From: Clostridiaceae bacterium
GTDB lineage: Bacteria; Bacillota; Clostridia; DSM-8532
Length of the DNA stretch: 48,301 bases
Assembly (NCBI GenBank): GCA_012840245.1
Contig: DULR01000041.1
Coordinates: 1 to 48,301 of the forward strand
Direction: 5' to 3'
The notes beneath the pieces were generated by a model that saw only the letters and a list, made by a program, of their open reading frames with translations, did no database searches and was not told where the DNA came from. Below, piece after piece: positions 16,489 through 23,721 of the stretch. The first letter of the stretch is position 1. Each line of letters starts with the position of its first letter. The position numbers and the translations under genes are program-made.

Positions 16489-17310
16489 CTAAATAGCCAT
16501 CCTGTACGTGGAAGGCGGTATTCCCATTACTTTTTTGAAGGTTTTGGAGAACTGGAAGGAATCTTCGTAGCCTACCGACCTTGCTACATCGCTTATGCTC
16601 AGCAATGGATTTTTAAGCAGCTCACAGGCCTTGTCCATCCTGTATTTGATTATGAATTCTCTGGGAGTTGTCCCGAGATATTTGGTGAATAACGTTGAGA
16701 GATAGCTCCTGTTTATCTTTAAATAATCGGCGACGGAGTTGACGGATATATCTTCGGAATAGTTTTTTTCAATATATTCCACTGCTTTGGAGACATACCG
16801 GGTTTTGTCCGGTGTTCTCTCGCCAGCCTGTATTTTGTTTTCGCGCCTGTTGACCAGATAGGCCAAAAACCGGTAAAGCATGCCTGTCAGCATCAGGTCT
16901 GACGCAGGCGCATTCCTGGCTTCCCTGATGAGATCATTAAGGCTCGGTATAAGGTTATCAGACTCTGTGCAGCTGAATATGGGGTCGTCTGTGGTAAGGC
17001 CTGCCTTTTTTAGGACCTGCTCGGCCTTGATGCCGTGGAAACCGACCCATGAATATGTCCAGGGAGAAACATCATCAGCCCTGTAATATACGAGTTGCCC
17101 GGGACAGATCAAAAATCCCTGTCCTGATTCAAGGCTGAATGTTTTTCCGTCTACCGTATAGCTTCCTTTTCCTGATGAAACGATATGGATTATATAGTGG
17201 TCACGGACGCCAGGACCCCAGAAATAACCCGGAGTGCACTCTTCAAAACCACATCTGTAAACATTCAGATCAGTATTGTCCTTTTTAGAAATATAATATT
17301 TCTCAAGCAT
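16489..17310 (-). CDS. AraC family transcriptional regulator with cupin sensor
   Basis: N-terminal cupin of the AraC-binding type (about residues 10-140; GKGSYTVDGKTFSLESGQG and FLICPGQLVYYRAD), followed by a C-terminal double helix-turn-helix (about 175-273) with INRSYLSTLFTKYLG, the recognition segment ISDVARSVGYEDSFQFSKTFKK and the final GIPPSTYR. It is a one-component sugar regulator. ATG at 17310 gives 273 residues with AAGGATG just ahead; 17319 is the alternative. It is upstream of the GH127-type gene, same strand, with a 113-base gap that could hold a regulated promoter, and likely controls that gene and perhaps galT. Confidence 0.9.
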   Translation of the reverse strand: MLEKYYISKKDNTDLNVYRCGFEECTPGYFWGPGVRDHYIIHIVSSGKGSYTVDGKTFSLESGQGFLICPGQLVYYRADDVSPWTYSWVGFHGIKAEQVLKKAGLTTDDPIFSCTESDNLIPSLNDLIREARNAPASDLMLTGMLYRFLAYLVNRRENKIQAGERTPDKTRYVSKAVEYIEKNYSEDISVNSVADYLKINRSYLSTLFTKYLGTTPREFIIKYRMDKACELLKNPLLSISDVARSVGYEDSFQFSKTFKKVMGIPPSTYRMAI

Positions 17311-17362
17311 CAAGATCATCCTTCGAGTCAACAATAACACATATTATACTAACATTGTAACA

Positions 17363-17391
17363 TTCACCTTAATGCTGAACAATCCTATAAT
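17363..17391 (+). promoter_or_regulatory. Possible promoter facing galT
   Basis: TTCACC (17363-17368), 17-base spacer, TATAAT (17386-17391). It faces right, 284 bases before galT, with dispersed repeats R5 and R6 in between. A minus-strand TATAAT (17348-17343) facing the AraC gene is close by, so divergent control of araC-like and gal genes from one region is possible. Confidence 0.4.
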
Positions 17392-17435
17392 TAAAGTGAG
17401 TTTCGGGGACGGAGACTTTGACTCATTACATATGT

Positions 17436-17521
17436 GTCATCCAGGACGAAACGCAGTGCAGTGAAGAAGGTATATATCCGCATAGTAACTATATAAAATC
17501 CTTCGCTTCGCTCAGGATGAC
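17436..17521. repeat. Dispersed repeat, full copy (R5)
   Basis: An 86-base copy between GTCATCCAGGACGAAACG and CTTCGCTCAGGATGAC. It contains the same CGCAGTGCAGTGAAG as R2. It lies in the araC-galT gap and encodes nothing convincing, although it creates a short spurious reading frame. Confidence 0.8.
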
Positions 17522-17550
17522 ACAGAAAATGCTTCGAAGAGGTTTACCCG

Positions 17551-17589
17551 GTCATCCTGAGCTAAGCGAAACGGAGTCGAAGGATCTTA
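17551..17589 (+). repeat. Dispersed repeat, half copy (R6)
   Basis: A half copy beginning GTCATCCTGAGC and ending AAGGATCTTA, 30 bases after R5. It is preceded by AATGCTTCGAAG, a flank also seen before R7. R5 and R6 together repeat the full-plus-half arrangement of R1 and R2. Confidence 0.75.
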
Positions 17590-17674
17590 AGGATTCTTTG
17601 CCGCATCGCTCCACAAAATGAAAAGGCGATTTGAATGAAAACTTCAGTTTACATAAAGAAAGGATGGTTTTTAT

Positions 17675-18652
17675 ATGGCTGAACTCAGATGGCATCCTCT
17701 GATTAAAGACTGGATCATGATCGCGTCACACAGGCAGGACCGGCCTCAGATGCCGAAGGACTGGTGTCCGTTTTGCCCTTCGTCAGGAAAAGTTCCGGAT
17801 TATGAAGTACTGAAATATGACAATGATTTTCCGGCGCTTATGCAAAATCCACCCCAGCCCGATGACGTGAGCAATGATTTTTTCAGGACAGCGCCAGCCT
17901 ATGGCAAGTGTGAGGTGATACTCTATTCGCCGAACCATACCATAACCCTTCCGGAGCTGTCCGAAAACCATGTAAGAAAACTGGTGGATCTCTGGGTGGA
18001 AAGATATGAGGATCTCAAAAAAGATGAAAATATCAAGTATATCTTTATCTTTGAGAACCGCGGCGAGGTCGTAGGTGTCACGATGCCCCATCCCCACGGT
18101 CAGATATACGGATACTCTTTCATTCCCAAGAAACTGGAACTGGAGCTCAAGGCGTGCGAGGAGCATCATCAGAGGACGGGAGAATGCCTGATCTGCCGTA
18201 TGCTTGAAGAGGAGAAGGCTTTTGAAAAGAGAATCATATTTGAAAATGAAGATTTCACTGTCGTATTGCCCTTCTTTACCGAATACCCCTACGGAGTATA
18301 TATCATCAGCAGAAACCACAAGCAGAACCTTTCACAGTTCAGTGAGCGGGAGAAGGACAATCTGGCAAAAACCGTGAGACAGACGGTGGGCATGCTGGAT
18401 TCACTGTTTGACAAACCTTTTCCCTATATGATGTGTATGCATCAGGACCCGGTGAACAGCGGCGATTATTCTGATATATATCATTTTCACATAGAGTTTT
18501 TCCCGCCCATGCGCTCTGAGGTGAAGCAGAAATTCAATGCTTCAAGTGAGACGGGAGCTTGGGCGCACTGCAATCCGACCGCTCCTGAGGAAAAAGCACA
18601 GGAACTGAGAGCAGCTTATCAGAAATTTGTAAGTAAAGATACCAGGCCATAA
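17675..18652 (+). CDS. galT: Galactose-1-phosphate uridylyltransferase GalT
   Basis: Exchanges UDP-glucose and galactose-1-phosphate in the Leloir pathway. A class I (HIT-like) enzyme: zinc-type cysteines Cys31 and Cys34 in DWCPFCPSSG, and the nucleophile His141 in VTMPHPHGQIYGY. Further family segments: GECLICRMLEEE and the later HQDPVNSGDYSDIYHFHIEF. 325 residues, normal. The start has AAGGATGG upstream. First gene of galT-galK-galE, separated from galK by 22 bases. Confidence 0.95.
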   Translation: MAELRWHPLIKDWIMIASHRQDRPQMPKDWCPFCPSSGKVPDYEVLKYDNDFPALMQNPPQPDDVSNDFFRTAPAYGKCEVILYSPNHTITLPELSENHVRKLVDLWVERYEDLKKDENIKYIFIFENRGEVVGVTMPHPHGQIYGYSFIPKKLELELKACEEHHQRTGECLICRMLEEEKAFEKRIIFENEDFTVVLPFFTEYPYGVYIISRNHKQNLSQFSEREKDNLAKTVRQTVGMLDSLFDKPFPYMMCMHQDPVNSGDYSDIYHFHIEFFPPMRSEVKQKFNASSETGAWAHCNPTAPEEKAQELRAAYQKFVSKDTRP

Positions 18653-18674
18653 GGTGCCGGAGGGAGGCGTTGAT

Positions 18675-19868
18675 ATGAACCATGGAGCCCTTATTGAAAG
18701 TTTTCTTGGTTACTTTGGCGGCAGCAGTGAGAAAATCCGCATATTCAAGTCACCGGGACGAGTGAATCTCATAGGCGAGCATACCGACTATAACGGCGGA
18801 TTTGTCTTCCCGGCAGCCCTGACCCTCGCCACTACTGTGGTGGCAAGGCCTCGTCAGGACAGGACGATAAGACTCATAGCGACCGATCTTGAAGTAATGG
18901 TGGAAGCCGATCTGGATAATCTCCAGGCATACAGGAACCTTAAGTGGGGTAATTATCAGCTTGGTGTTGCAGACGAGCTCATAAAGGCAGGCTATAATGT
19001 GATCGGCTGTGATCTGATGTACGAGGACAAGGTCCCGCTGGGAAGCGGCTTATCCTCATCGGCAGCCATCGAACTTGCTACAGCAGTAGCTTTGGTCAGC
19101 CTGGGGGATGAGGAATACGGCAAAAGCAAGCAGATCGACATGATCGAAATGGCAGTGATATCACAAAAAGCCGAGCATAATTTCATCGGTGTCAAGTGCG
19201 GCATCATGGATCAGTTCGCGTCGGCCATGGGTAAAAAGGACCACGCTATATTCCTCGATTGCAGGGATCTGAGCTATGAACTGGTTCCTGTAAAACTTGA
19301 CGGATATTCTCTCGTCATTTCGAATACCAACAAAAAAAGAAGCCTTGGAGAAGGCAAATACAACGAACGCAGAGCCCAGTGCGAAGAGGGGCTGGAGATA
19401 CTTAAAAAAGTCATTCCGGAGGCCACCTGTTTAAGGGATATTTCGTGTGAGGACTATGAAAAATATAAACACCTTCTTACCGATGATGTCATAAGAAAAC
19501 GTGTAGAGCACGTGGTTTATGAGGATCAGAGGGTCCTGGACTCGGTCAAAGCCCTGAAGGAAGGGAATCTGATCCTGTTCGGAAAGCTTATGAACCAGTC
19601 CCACGACTCGCTCAGAGATCTCTATGAAGTCACAGGGGCTGAGCTGGACACTCTCGTGGATGAAGCCAGGAAGCAGGAGGGCGTTTTGGGCTCCCGTATG
19701 ACAGGCGCAGGCTTTGGCGGCTGTACGGTAAGCCTGGTGGAAAACAGCAAAATCGACCGGTTTATAGAATCGGTAGGTAAGGCATATAAGGATAAGATCG
19801 GATATGAAGCCAGCTTCTATATTTCAGAAATAGGAGACGGCGGAAGAGAAGTGGAGGTAATGGCATGA
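18675..19868 (+). CDS. galK: Galactokinase GalK
   Basis: Phosphorylates alpha-D-galactose with ATP. GHMP-kinase motifs: substrate signature GRVNLIGEHTDYNGG (28-42), ATP loop VPLGSGLSSSAAIELA (about 120-135) and C-terminal GSRMTGAGFGGCTVSLV. 397 residues from the ATG at 18675, which follows GGAGGGAGG (18659-18667); the GTG at 18654 lies upstream of that site and is unlikely. Ends in ATGA overlap with galE. Confidence 0.96.
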   Translation: MNHGALIESFLGYFGGSSEKIRIFKSPGRVNLIGEHTDYNGGFVFPAALTLATTVVARPRQDRTIRLIATDLEVMVEADLDNLQAYRNLKWGNYQLGVADELIKAGYNVIGCDLMYEDKVPLGSGLSSSAAIELATAVALVSLGDEEYGKSKQIDMIEMAVISQKAEHNFIGVKCGIMDQFASAMGKKDHAIFLDCRDLSYELVPVKLDGYSLVISNTNKKRSLGEGKYNERRAQCEEGLEILKKVIPEATCLRDISCEDYEKYKHLLTDDVIRKRVEHVVYEDQRVLDSVKALKEGNLILFGKLMNQSHDSLRDLYEVTGAELDTLVDEARKQEGVLGSRMTGAGFGGCTVSLVENSKIDRFIESVGKAYKDKIGYEASFYISEIGDGGREVEVMA

Positions 19869-20851
19869 GCATATTGGTTACAGGCGGAGCAGGTTATATA
19901 GGAAGCCATGTGGTTTGTGAGCTGCTTTCAGGAAACGAAGAGATAATCGTAGTTGATAATCTGCAAAAAGGACATAAATCAGCTGTTTTAGGCGGCAAAT
20001 TCTATCAGGGTGATATCAGGGACAAAGACTTCATGGACAAGGTCTTTTCCAAACACGATATCGATGCTGTGATCCATTTCGCAGCCGATTCCCTGGTGGG
20101 TGAAAGCGTTACGGTCCCTCTGAAATATTACTACAACAATGTATATGGAACTCAGTGCCTGATTGAAAGAATGGTGGATCACGGCGTAAAGAACATTGTC
20201 TTTTCGTCAACTGCGGCTACCTATGGAGAGCCTGAGAGAACACCAATAATGGAAAGTGACAGGACACTACCCACCAATCCATATGGAGAAACCAAGCTTG
20301 CGATTGAAAAAATGCTGCACTGGTGTGACGAAGCCTATGGCGTGAAATCAGTATGCCTCAGGTATTTCAATGCGGCAGGCGCACACAGGAGCGGGAAAAT
20401 AGGCGAGGATCACAGACCGGAGACTCACCTTATCCCCATCATCATGGAAGTGGCCATCGGAAAGAGGGACAGCATCCATATATTCGGCGATGATTACGAT
20501 ACTCCCGACGGGACCTGCATACGGGATTATATACATGTATCCGATCTTGCAAAGGCTCATATCCTGGCACTTGAAAGCCTGAGAGCCGGAAAAGGCAGCA
20601 GAGTGTATAATCTCGGCAACGGTGAAGGATTCTCTGTAAAAGAGGTAATTGAATGCGCCAGAAAGGTGACAGGCCAAAAGATCAACAGTATCGTTTCACC
20701 CAGAAGAGCCGGAGATCCGGCAGTACTGGTCGCATCGTCACAGAGTATCAGGGATGAGCTGGGATGGAAACCAGAAGAAAATGATCTTGAGACCATTCTT
20801 AACTCTGCATGGGAATGGCACAGAAAGCATCCCAACGGGTACCAGGATTAA
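19865..20851 (+). CDS. galE: UDP-glucose 4-epimerase GalE
   Basis: Interconverts UDP-galactose and UDP-glucose. Short-chain dehydrogenase fold: NAD loop VTGGAGYIGSH (5-15), catalytic Ser115/Thr116 in FSSTAATYG, Tyr140 and Lys144 in NPYGETKLAIEKM. 328 residues. Overlaps galK by four bases. No terminator is seen directly after it; the structured RNA element at 20897 follows 45 bases later and ends in an intrinsic terminator, so the gal transcript probably ends there. Confidence 0.96.
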   Translation: MSILVTGGAGYIGSHVVCELLSGNEEIIVVDNLQKGHKSAVLGGKFYQGDIRDKDFMDKVFSKHDIDAVIHFAADSLVGESVTVPLKYYYNNVYGTQCLIERMVDHGVKNIVFSSTAATYGEPERTPIMESDRTLPTNPYGETKLAIEKMLHWCDEAYGVKSVCLRYFNAAGAHRSGKIGEDHRPETHLIPIIMEVAIGKRDSIHIFGDDYDTPDGTCIRDYIHVSDLAKAHILALESLRAGKGSRVYNLGNGEGFSVKEVIECARKVTGQKINSIVSPRRAGDPAVLVASSQSIRDELGWKPEENDLETILNSAWEWHRKHPNGYQD

Positions 20852-20896
20852 ATATACATACAGCATATAAAGCAACAATATTTCCATCTGAATAAT

Positions 20897-21162
20897 GGGG
20901 CTGATTCAAACATTCAGATAAAACATGCTGTTCAGAGATGAACTGCCTCCGCAGGAGCAGTTGAATGTTGTAATGCGAACAGTGCAGCTCGAGTGAGGTA
21001 AAATCTGCCGGAAGCAGATTTTAGCCGGCACGCGCCCGGACGGTGCGACTGCCAGCGACCTTGCGAAAGCAAACTTGAGCATTAACAACTTCCTGCGACG
21101 AGGACAGCAGGAAGATCTGAACAGCATGGCATGAATATGGGTTTGAAACAGCCCCTTTTTTT
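20897..21162 (+). ncRNA. Large nested structured RNA, candidate raiA-motif class
   Basis: About 260 bases with a closed, nested fold that ends in a T run. Stems I can pair by eye: 20897-20911/21141-21155 (14 of 15); 20912-20916/21132-21136; 20924-20936/21116-21128 (13 of 13); hairpin 20941-20962; 20967-20974/21081-21089; 20987-20994/21073-21080; hairpin 20999-21008/21014-21023 (10 of 10); GCAC/GTGC near 21028-21046; TTGC-GAAA-GCAA (21061-21072, a GNRA loop); hairpin 21089-21096/21107-21114 (8 of 8). The outer stem plus T7 (21156-21162) is an intrinsic terminator, fixing the strand. Unpaired GCGAACAGTGCA and GACGAGGACA look like conserved cores. It resembles my memory of the raiA-motif RNA of Clostridia, but raiA and comFC, its usual neighbours, are absent; the class is uncertain, the structure is not. 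Confidence 0.8.
21141..21162 (+). terminator. Terminator of the structured RNA
   Basis: The 3' strand of the outermost stem (GTTTGAAACAGCCCC) is followed directly by seven T residues. It pairs with 20897-20911 rather than with a local partner, so the whole RNA acts as the terminator stem. Confidence 0.8.
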
Positions 21163-21190
21163 ATCTGAAATTCTACGATAAATTTTTGTC

Positions 21191-21208
21191 TTTACATACG
21201 GTTGTAAA
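21191..21208 (+). promoter_or_regulatory. Inverted repeat TTTACA-N6-TGTAAA upstream of the sensor operon
   Basis: A perfect 6-6-6 inverted repeat lies 57 bases before the sensor lipoprotein gene. The left arm could serve as a -35 for a TTGAAT -10 at 21214-21219 (17-base spacer). A dimeric regulator site covering a promoter is the simple reading; the regulator is not known. Confidence 0.4.
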
Positions 21209-21264
21209 TTGGTTTGAATAAATATAGGGACACTTCCTTTTAAATGCGCCTCAAGGAGGGGAAG

Positions 21265-22251
21265 ATGCTGAGAAAGTGCAGGAAGGCACACGCTTTTATA
21301 GGGGTATTATGTTTTGCGATTCTTATGGGGGCGAGCGGCTGCCGGGAAAGAACAAGCAATATTGACAACAGCAACCATACCCTTGTCCTTGGTTTTGCGC
21401 AGCTTGGCGCTGAGAGCTCCTGGAGGATCGGAAATACGAAATCCATAATCGAAGCGGCAAGAGATGCAGGTATTCAGCTGATGTACACCGAAGCTGAGCA
21501 GAAACAGGAGAACCAGATAAAAAACATTCGCTCGTTCATAGCGTACCAGGTGGACATTATAGCCTTTGCCCCCATTGTTGAAACAGGGTGGGAAAATGTG
21601 CTGCAGGAGGCAAAAGAGGCTGGGATACCTGTCATATTGACCGACAGAAAGATCGAAGGCAATGAAGACCTTTATACGTGTTATATAGGCTCCAATTTCA
21701 TAACCGAAGGTGAAATGGCGGGCGAATTCCTGAAAAAGAAATTTTACTATACAAAGGACGAGATCAACATCGTTGAGCTGGTCGGAACATTGGGCTCATC
21801 CCCCGCTGAAGAAAGGAGCAAGGGGTTCCGTCAGTCAATTTCAGATGATGAGAAGTTCAGAATAATAGAAAGCGTATGCGGCGATTTCATGCAATCCAAG
21901 GGTAAGGAAGCCATGGGTAAGATCCTGAAAAACCATGACAACATAGACGTATTGTACTGCCACAACGATTCCATGGCTCTGGGCGCAATAGCAGCAATCG
22001 AAGAAGCAGGCCTGGTGCCGGGCAAGGATATAGTGATCATCTCCATCGACGGCGAACAGGAAGCAATAGATGCGCTTAAGGCAGGCAGGATAAACTGCGT
22101 TATCGAGTGTAGTCCGATGCTGGGACCCAAAATCATGGATACGGCAAAAAGAATAATGAACGGAGAGCAGGTCCATAAGGCTATTTACATTGAGGACAGA
22201 GTCTTTACCGAGTGGGATGACTTAAGTGACCTTCCTCCGAGAGGGTATTAG
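21265..22251 (+). CDS. Sugar-binding lipoprotein, sensory paralogue of YtfQ
   Basis: A periplasmic-binding-protein-like (LacI-type) lipoprotein with signal peptide and lipobox ASGC, lipid cysteine Cys26. It closely resembles the transporter protein at 25788 and E. coli YtfQ: GFAQLGAESSWR, AEQKQENQIKNIRSFI, PIVETGWENVLQEAKEAGIP and CHNDSMALGAIAAI. 328 residues. ATG at 21265 is five bases after AAGGAGG. It lies three bases before a LytS-like kinase gene that is followed by a YesN-like regulator, not next to permeases. That matches the XylFII-LytS-YesN arrangement of clostridia, in which a binding protein presents a sugar to the kinase. The likely ligand is galactofuranose or a related furanose. 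Confidence 0.9.
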   Translation: MLRKCRKAHAFIGVLCFAILMGASGCRERTSNIDNSNHTLVLGFAQLGAESSWRIGNTKSIIEAARDAGIQLMYTEAEQKQENQIKNIRSFIAYQVDIIAFAPIVETGWENVLQEAKEAGIPVILTDRKIEGNEDLYTCYIGSNFITEGEMAGEFLKKKFYYTKDEINIVELVGTLGSSPAEERSKGFRQSISDDEKFRIIESVCGDFMQSKGKEAMGKILKNHDNIDVLYCHNDSMALGAIAAIEEAGLVPGKDIVIISIDGEQEAIDALKAGRINCVIECSPMLGPKIMDTAKRIMNGEQVHKAIYIEDRVFTEWDDLSDLPPRGY

Positions 22252-22254
22252 CAC

Positions 22255-23721
22255 ATGAAATCGTTTTTTGAGAGGACTATTTTACAGCTGTTTAAAACCA
22301 ACAGCATAAGAAGCAAGCTGAAAATATCATTCTTGCTAATTATACTGATTGTCCTGATTCCGTCAATCATGAGCATCACATTCTCAAGCATCCTTACAGT
22401 CCGGTACGGAAAGCTCATACATAACGTAGATGATGCCAACAGCCTGAACAAGATAGTAAAGTTCGAGATAACCAGTGAGATCTGGGATATAGTTTCGGGG
22501 AAAAAGGAGTTTACCGAGGGCGAGCAGTATTCGATCATCGAAAATATATATGAAAGACTGAATGTACTGGCCAGGAACGCATCTACCAAAGAAAACCGCC
22601 AGCTTATCGAAGTTGCCAGAAGAGCCATGTCCACCCTTGAAAACTATGTGGACAGACTTGGACAGCAGATAGAGGATAATCTTCCTGTTGTGGAGAACGA
22701 GAAGCTTCTTGAAGAAATAAGGGGTGTTTCTGTCCTTGTATACGATGTGATCCAGGAGTTCATATTCAGTGAGATCGAAGCCATTGCCAGAGTCAATGAT
22801 TCACTGCAGCGTTCGGGTACCATCCTTACCATACTTGAAATCACGATTTTTATTCTGGTAGCCGTCTTTGCGGTATATACGGTCACATCGGTCGCTGAGA
22901 ATATATCACAACCCATTCTGAAATTACAAAACCTTTCGGTGCAGATTGCCGAAGGAGATCTGGAAGCCAGGGTGGATCCTCTTGATGTCGAGGAGCTGAA
23001 AGGACTGGCCCAAAGTCTCAATATAATGGCCGGAAGGATCAGGGACCTGATCGATGAGAATATACGCAAGGTGAAAAATCTCCAGAAATCGGAGATGAAA
23101 GCCCTCCAGGCCCAGATCGCGCCCCATTTCCTTTACAATACCTTCGACACCATTATATGGCTGGCAGAGGCGGGAAGAAATGAAGATGTCATCAATGTGG
23201 CCATGGCTTTTTCCAACTTTTTCAGGATTTCACTGAGCAAGGGGAACGACTGGATCACGGTCAGGCAGGAGGTCGAGCATGTAAAAAGCTATCTTACTAT
23301 TCAAAGAGTCAGATATGAAAGCATACTGGACTTTTCAATAGAAGTCGAAGAAGAAATGATGGAGCATACTATGCTCAAGCTTATACTACAGCCGCTGGTG
23401 GAAAACGCGCTTTACCATGGCATAAAATTCCGCCGGAACCGGGGAGGTCTTATCACCATCAAGGGCTGGCTCAAGAATAAAGAGATCTGCTTTTCAGTTG
23501 AGGACAACGGAGTAGGGATACAGCCCGACCGGCTTCAGCTTATCCGTTCCAGGCTTGAGAACGGGGACAGCGCCGATGAAGTTGGTTATGGACTGTTCAA
23601 TGTAAACAAACGTATACAGCTTTATTATGAAACCACCAAAGGTCTTGTCTTGGAAAGTACACCCGGACAGGGTACTACAGTATCCTTCAGACTACCGCTT
23701 AGGAGTGAGCAGAATGTATAA
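22255..23721 (+). CDS. LytS/YesM-type sensor histidine kinase
   Basis: A 488-residue membrane kinase. TM1 about 24-49, an extracytoplasmic helical domain of about 140 residues (50-187), TM2 about 188-210, HAMP about 211-265, then His_kinase (PF06580-type) with the phospho-accepting His291 in QIAPHFLYNTFD, and a GHKL ATPase with N box VENALYHGIKFRR, EDNGVGIQ and GYGLFNVNKRI. The external domain is short and predicted helical, so it probably does not bind sugar itself but docks the upstream lipoprotein. It starts three bases after that gene and overlaps the response regulator by eight bases. Confidence 0.93.
   Translation: MKSFFERTILQLFKTNSIRSKLKISFLLIILIVLIPSIMSITFSSILTVRYGKLIHNVDDANSLNKIVKFEITSEIWDIVSGKKEFTEGEQYSIIENIYERLNVLARNASTKENRQLIEVARRAMSTLENYVDRLGQQIEDNLPVVENEKLLEEIRGVSVLVYDVIQEFIFSEIEAIARVNDSLQRSGTILTILEITIFILVAVFAVYTVTSVAENISQPILKLQNLSVQIAEGDLEARVDPLDVEELKGLAQSLNIMAGRIRDLIDENIRKVKNLQKSEMKALQAQIAPHFLYNTFDTIIWLAEAGRNEDVINVAMAFSNFFRISLSKGNDWITVRQEVEHVKSYLTIQRVRYESILDFSIEVEEEMMEHTMLKLILQPLVENALYHGIKFRRNRGGLITIKGWLKNKEICFSVEDNGVGIQPDRLQLIRSRLENGDSADEVGYGLFNVNKRIQLYYETTKGLVLESTPGQGTTVSFRLPLRSEQNV

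Noticed and set aside
17418..17621. A 67-codon open frame upstream of galT
   Set aside because: It runs through dispersed repeats R5 and R6, has no ribosome site and no protein-like pattern; it is a by-product of the repeats.
20897..21162. Reading the structured element as a MITE because of its long terminal inverted repeats
   Set aside because: The inverted ends are nested with several internal stems, a GNRA loop and a strand-specific T run, which fits an RNA better; there is no second copy in the window.
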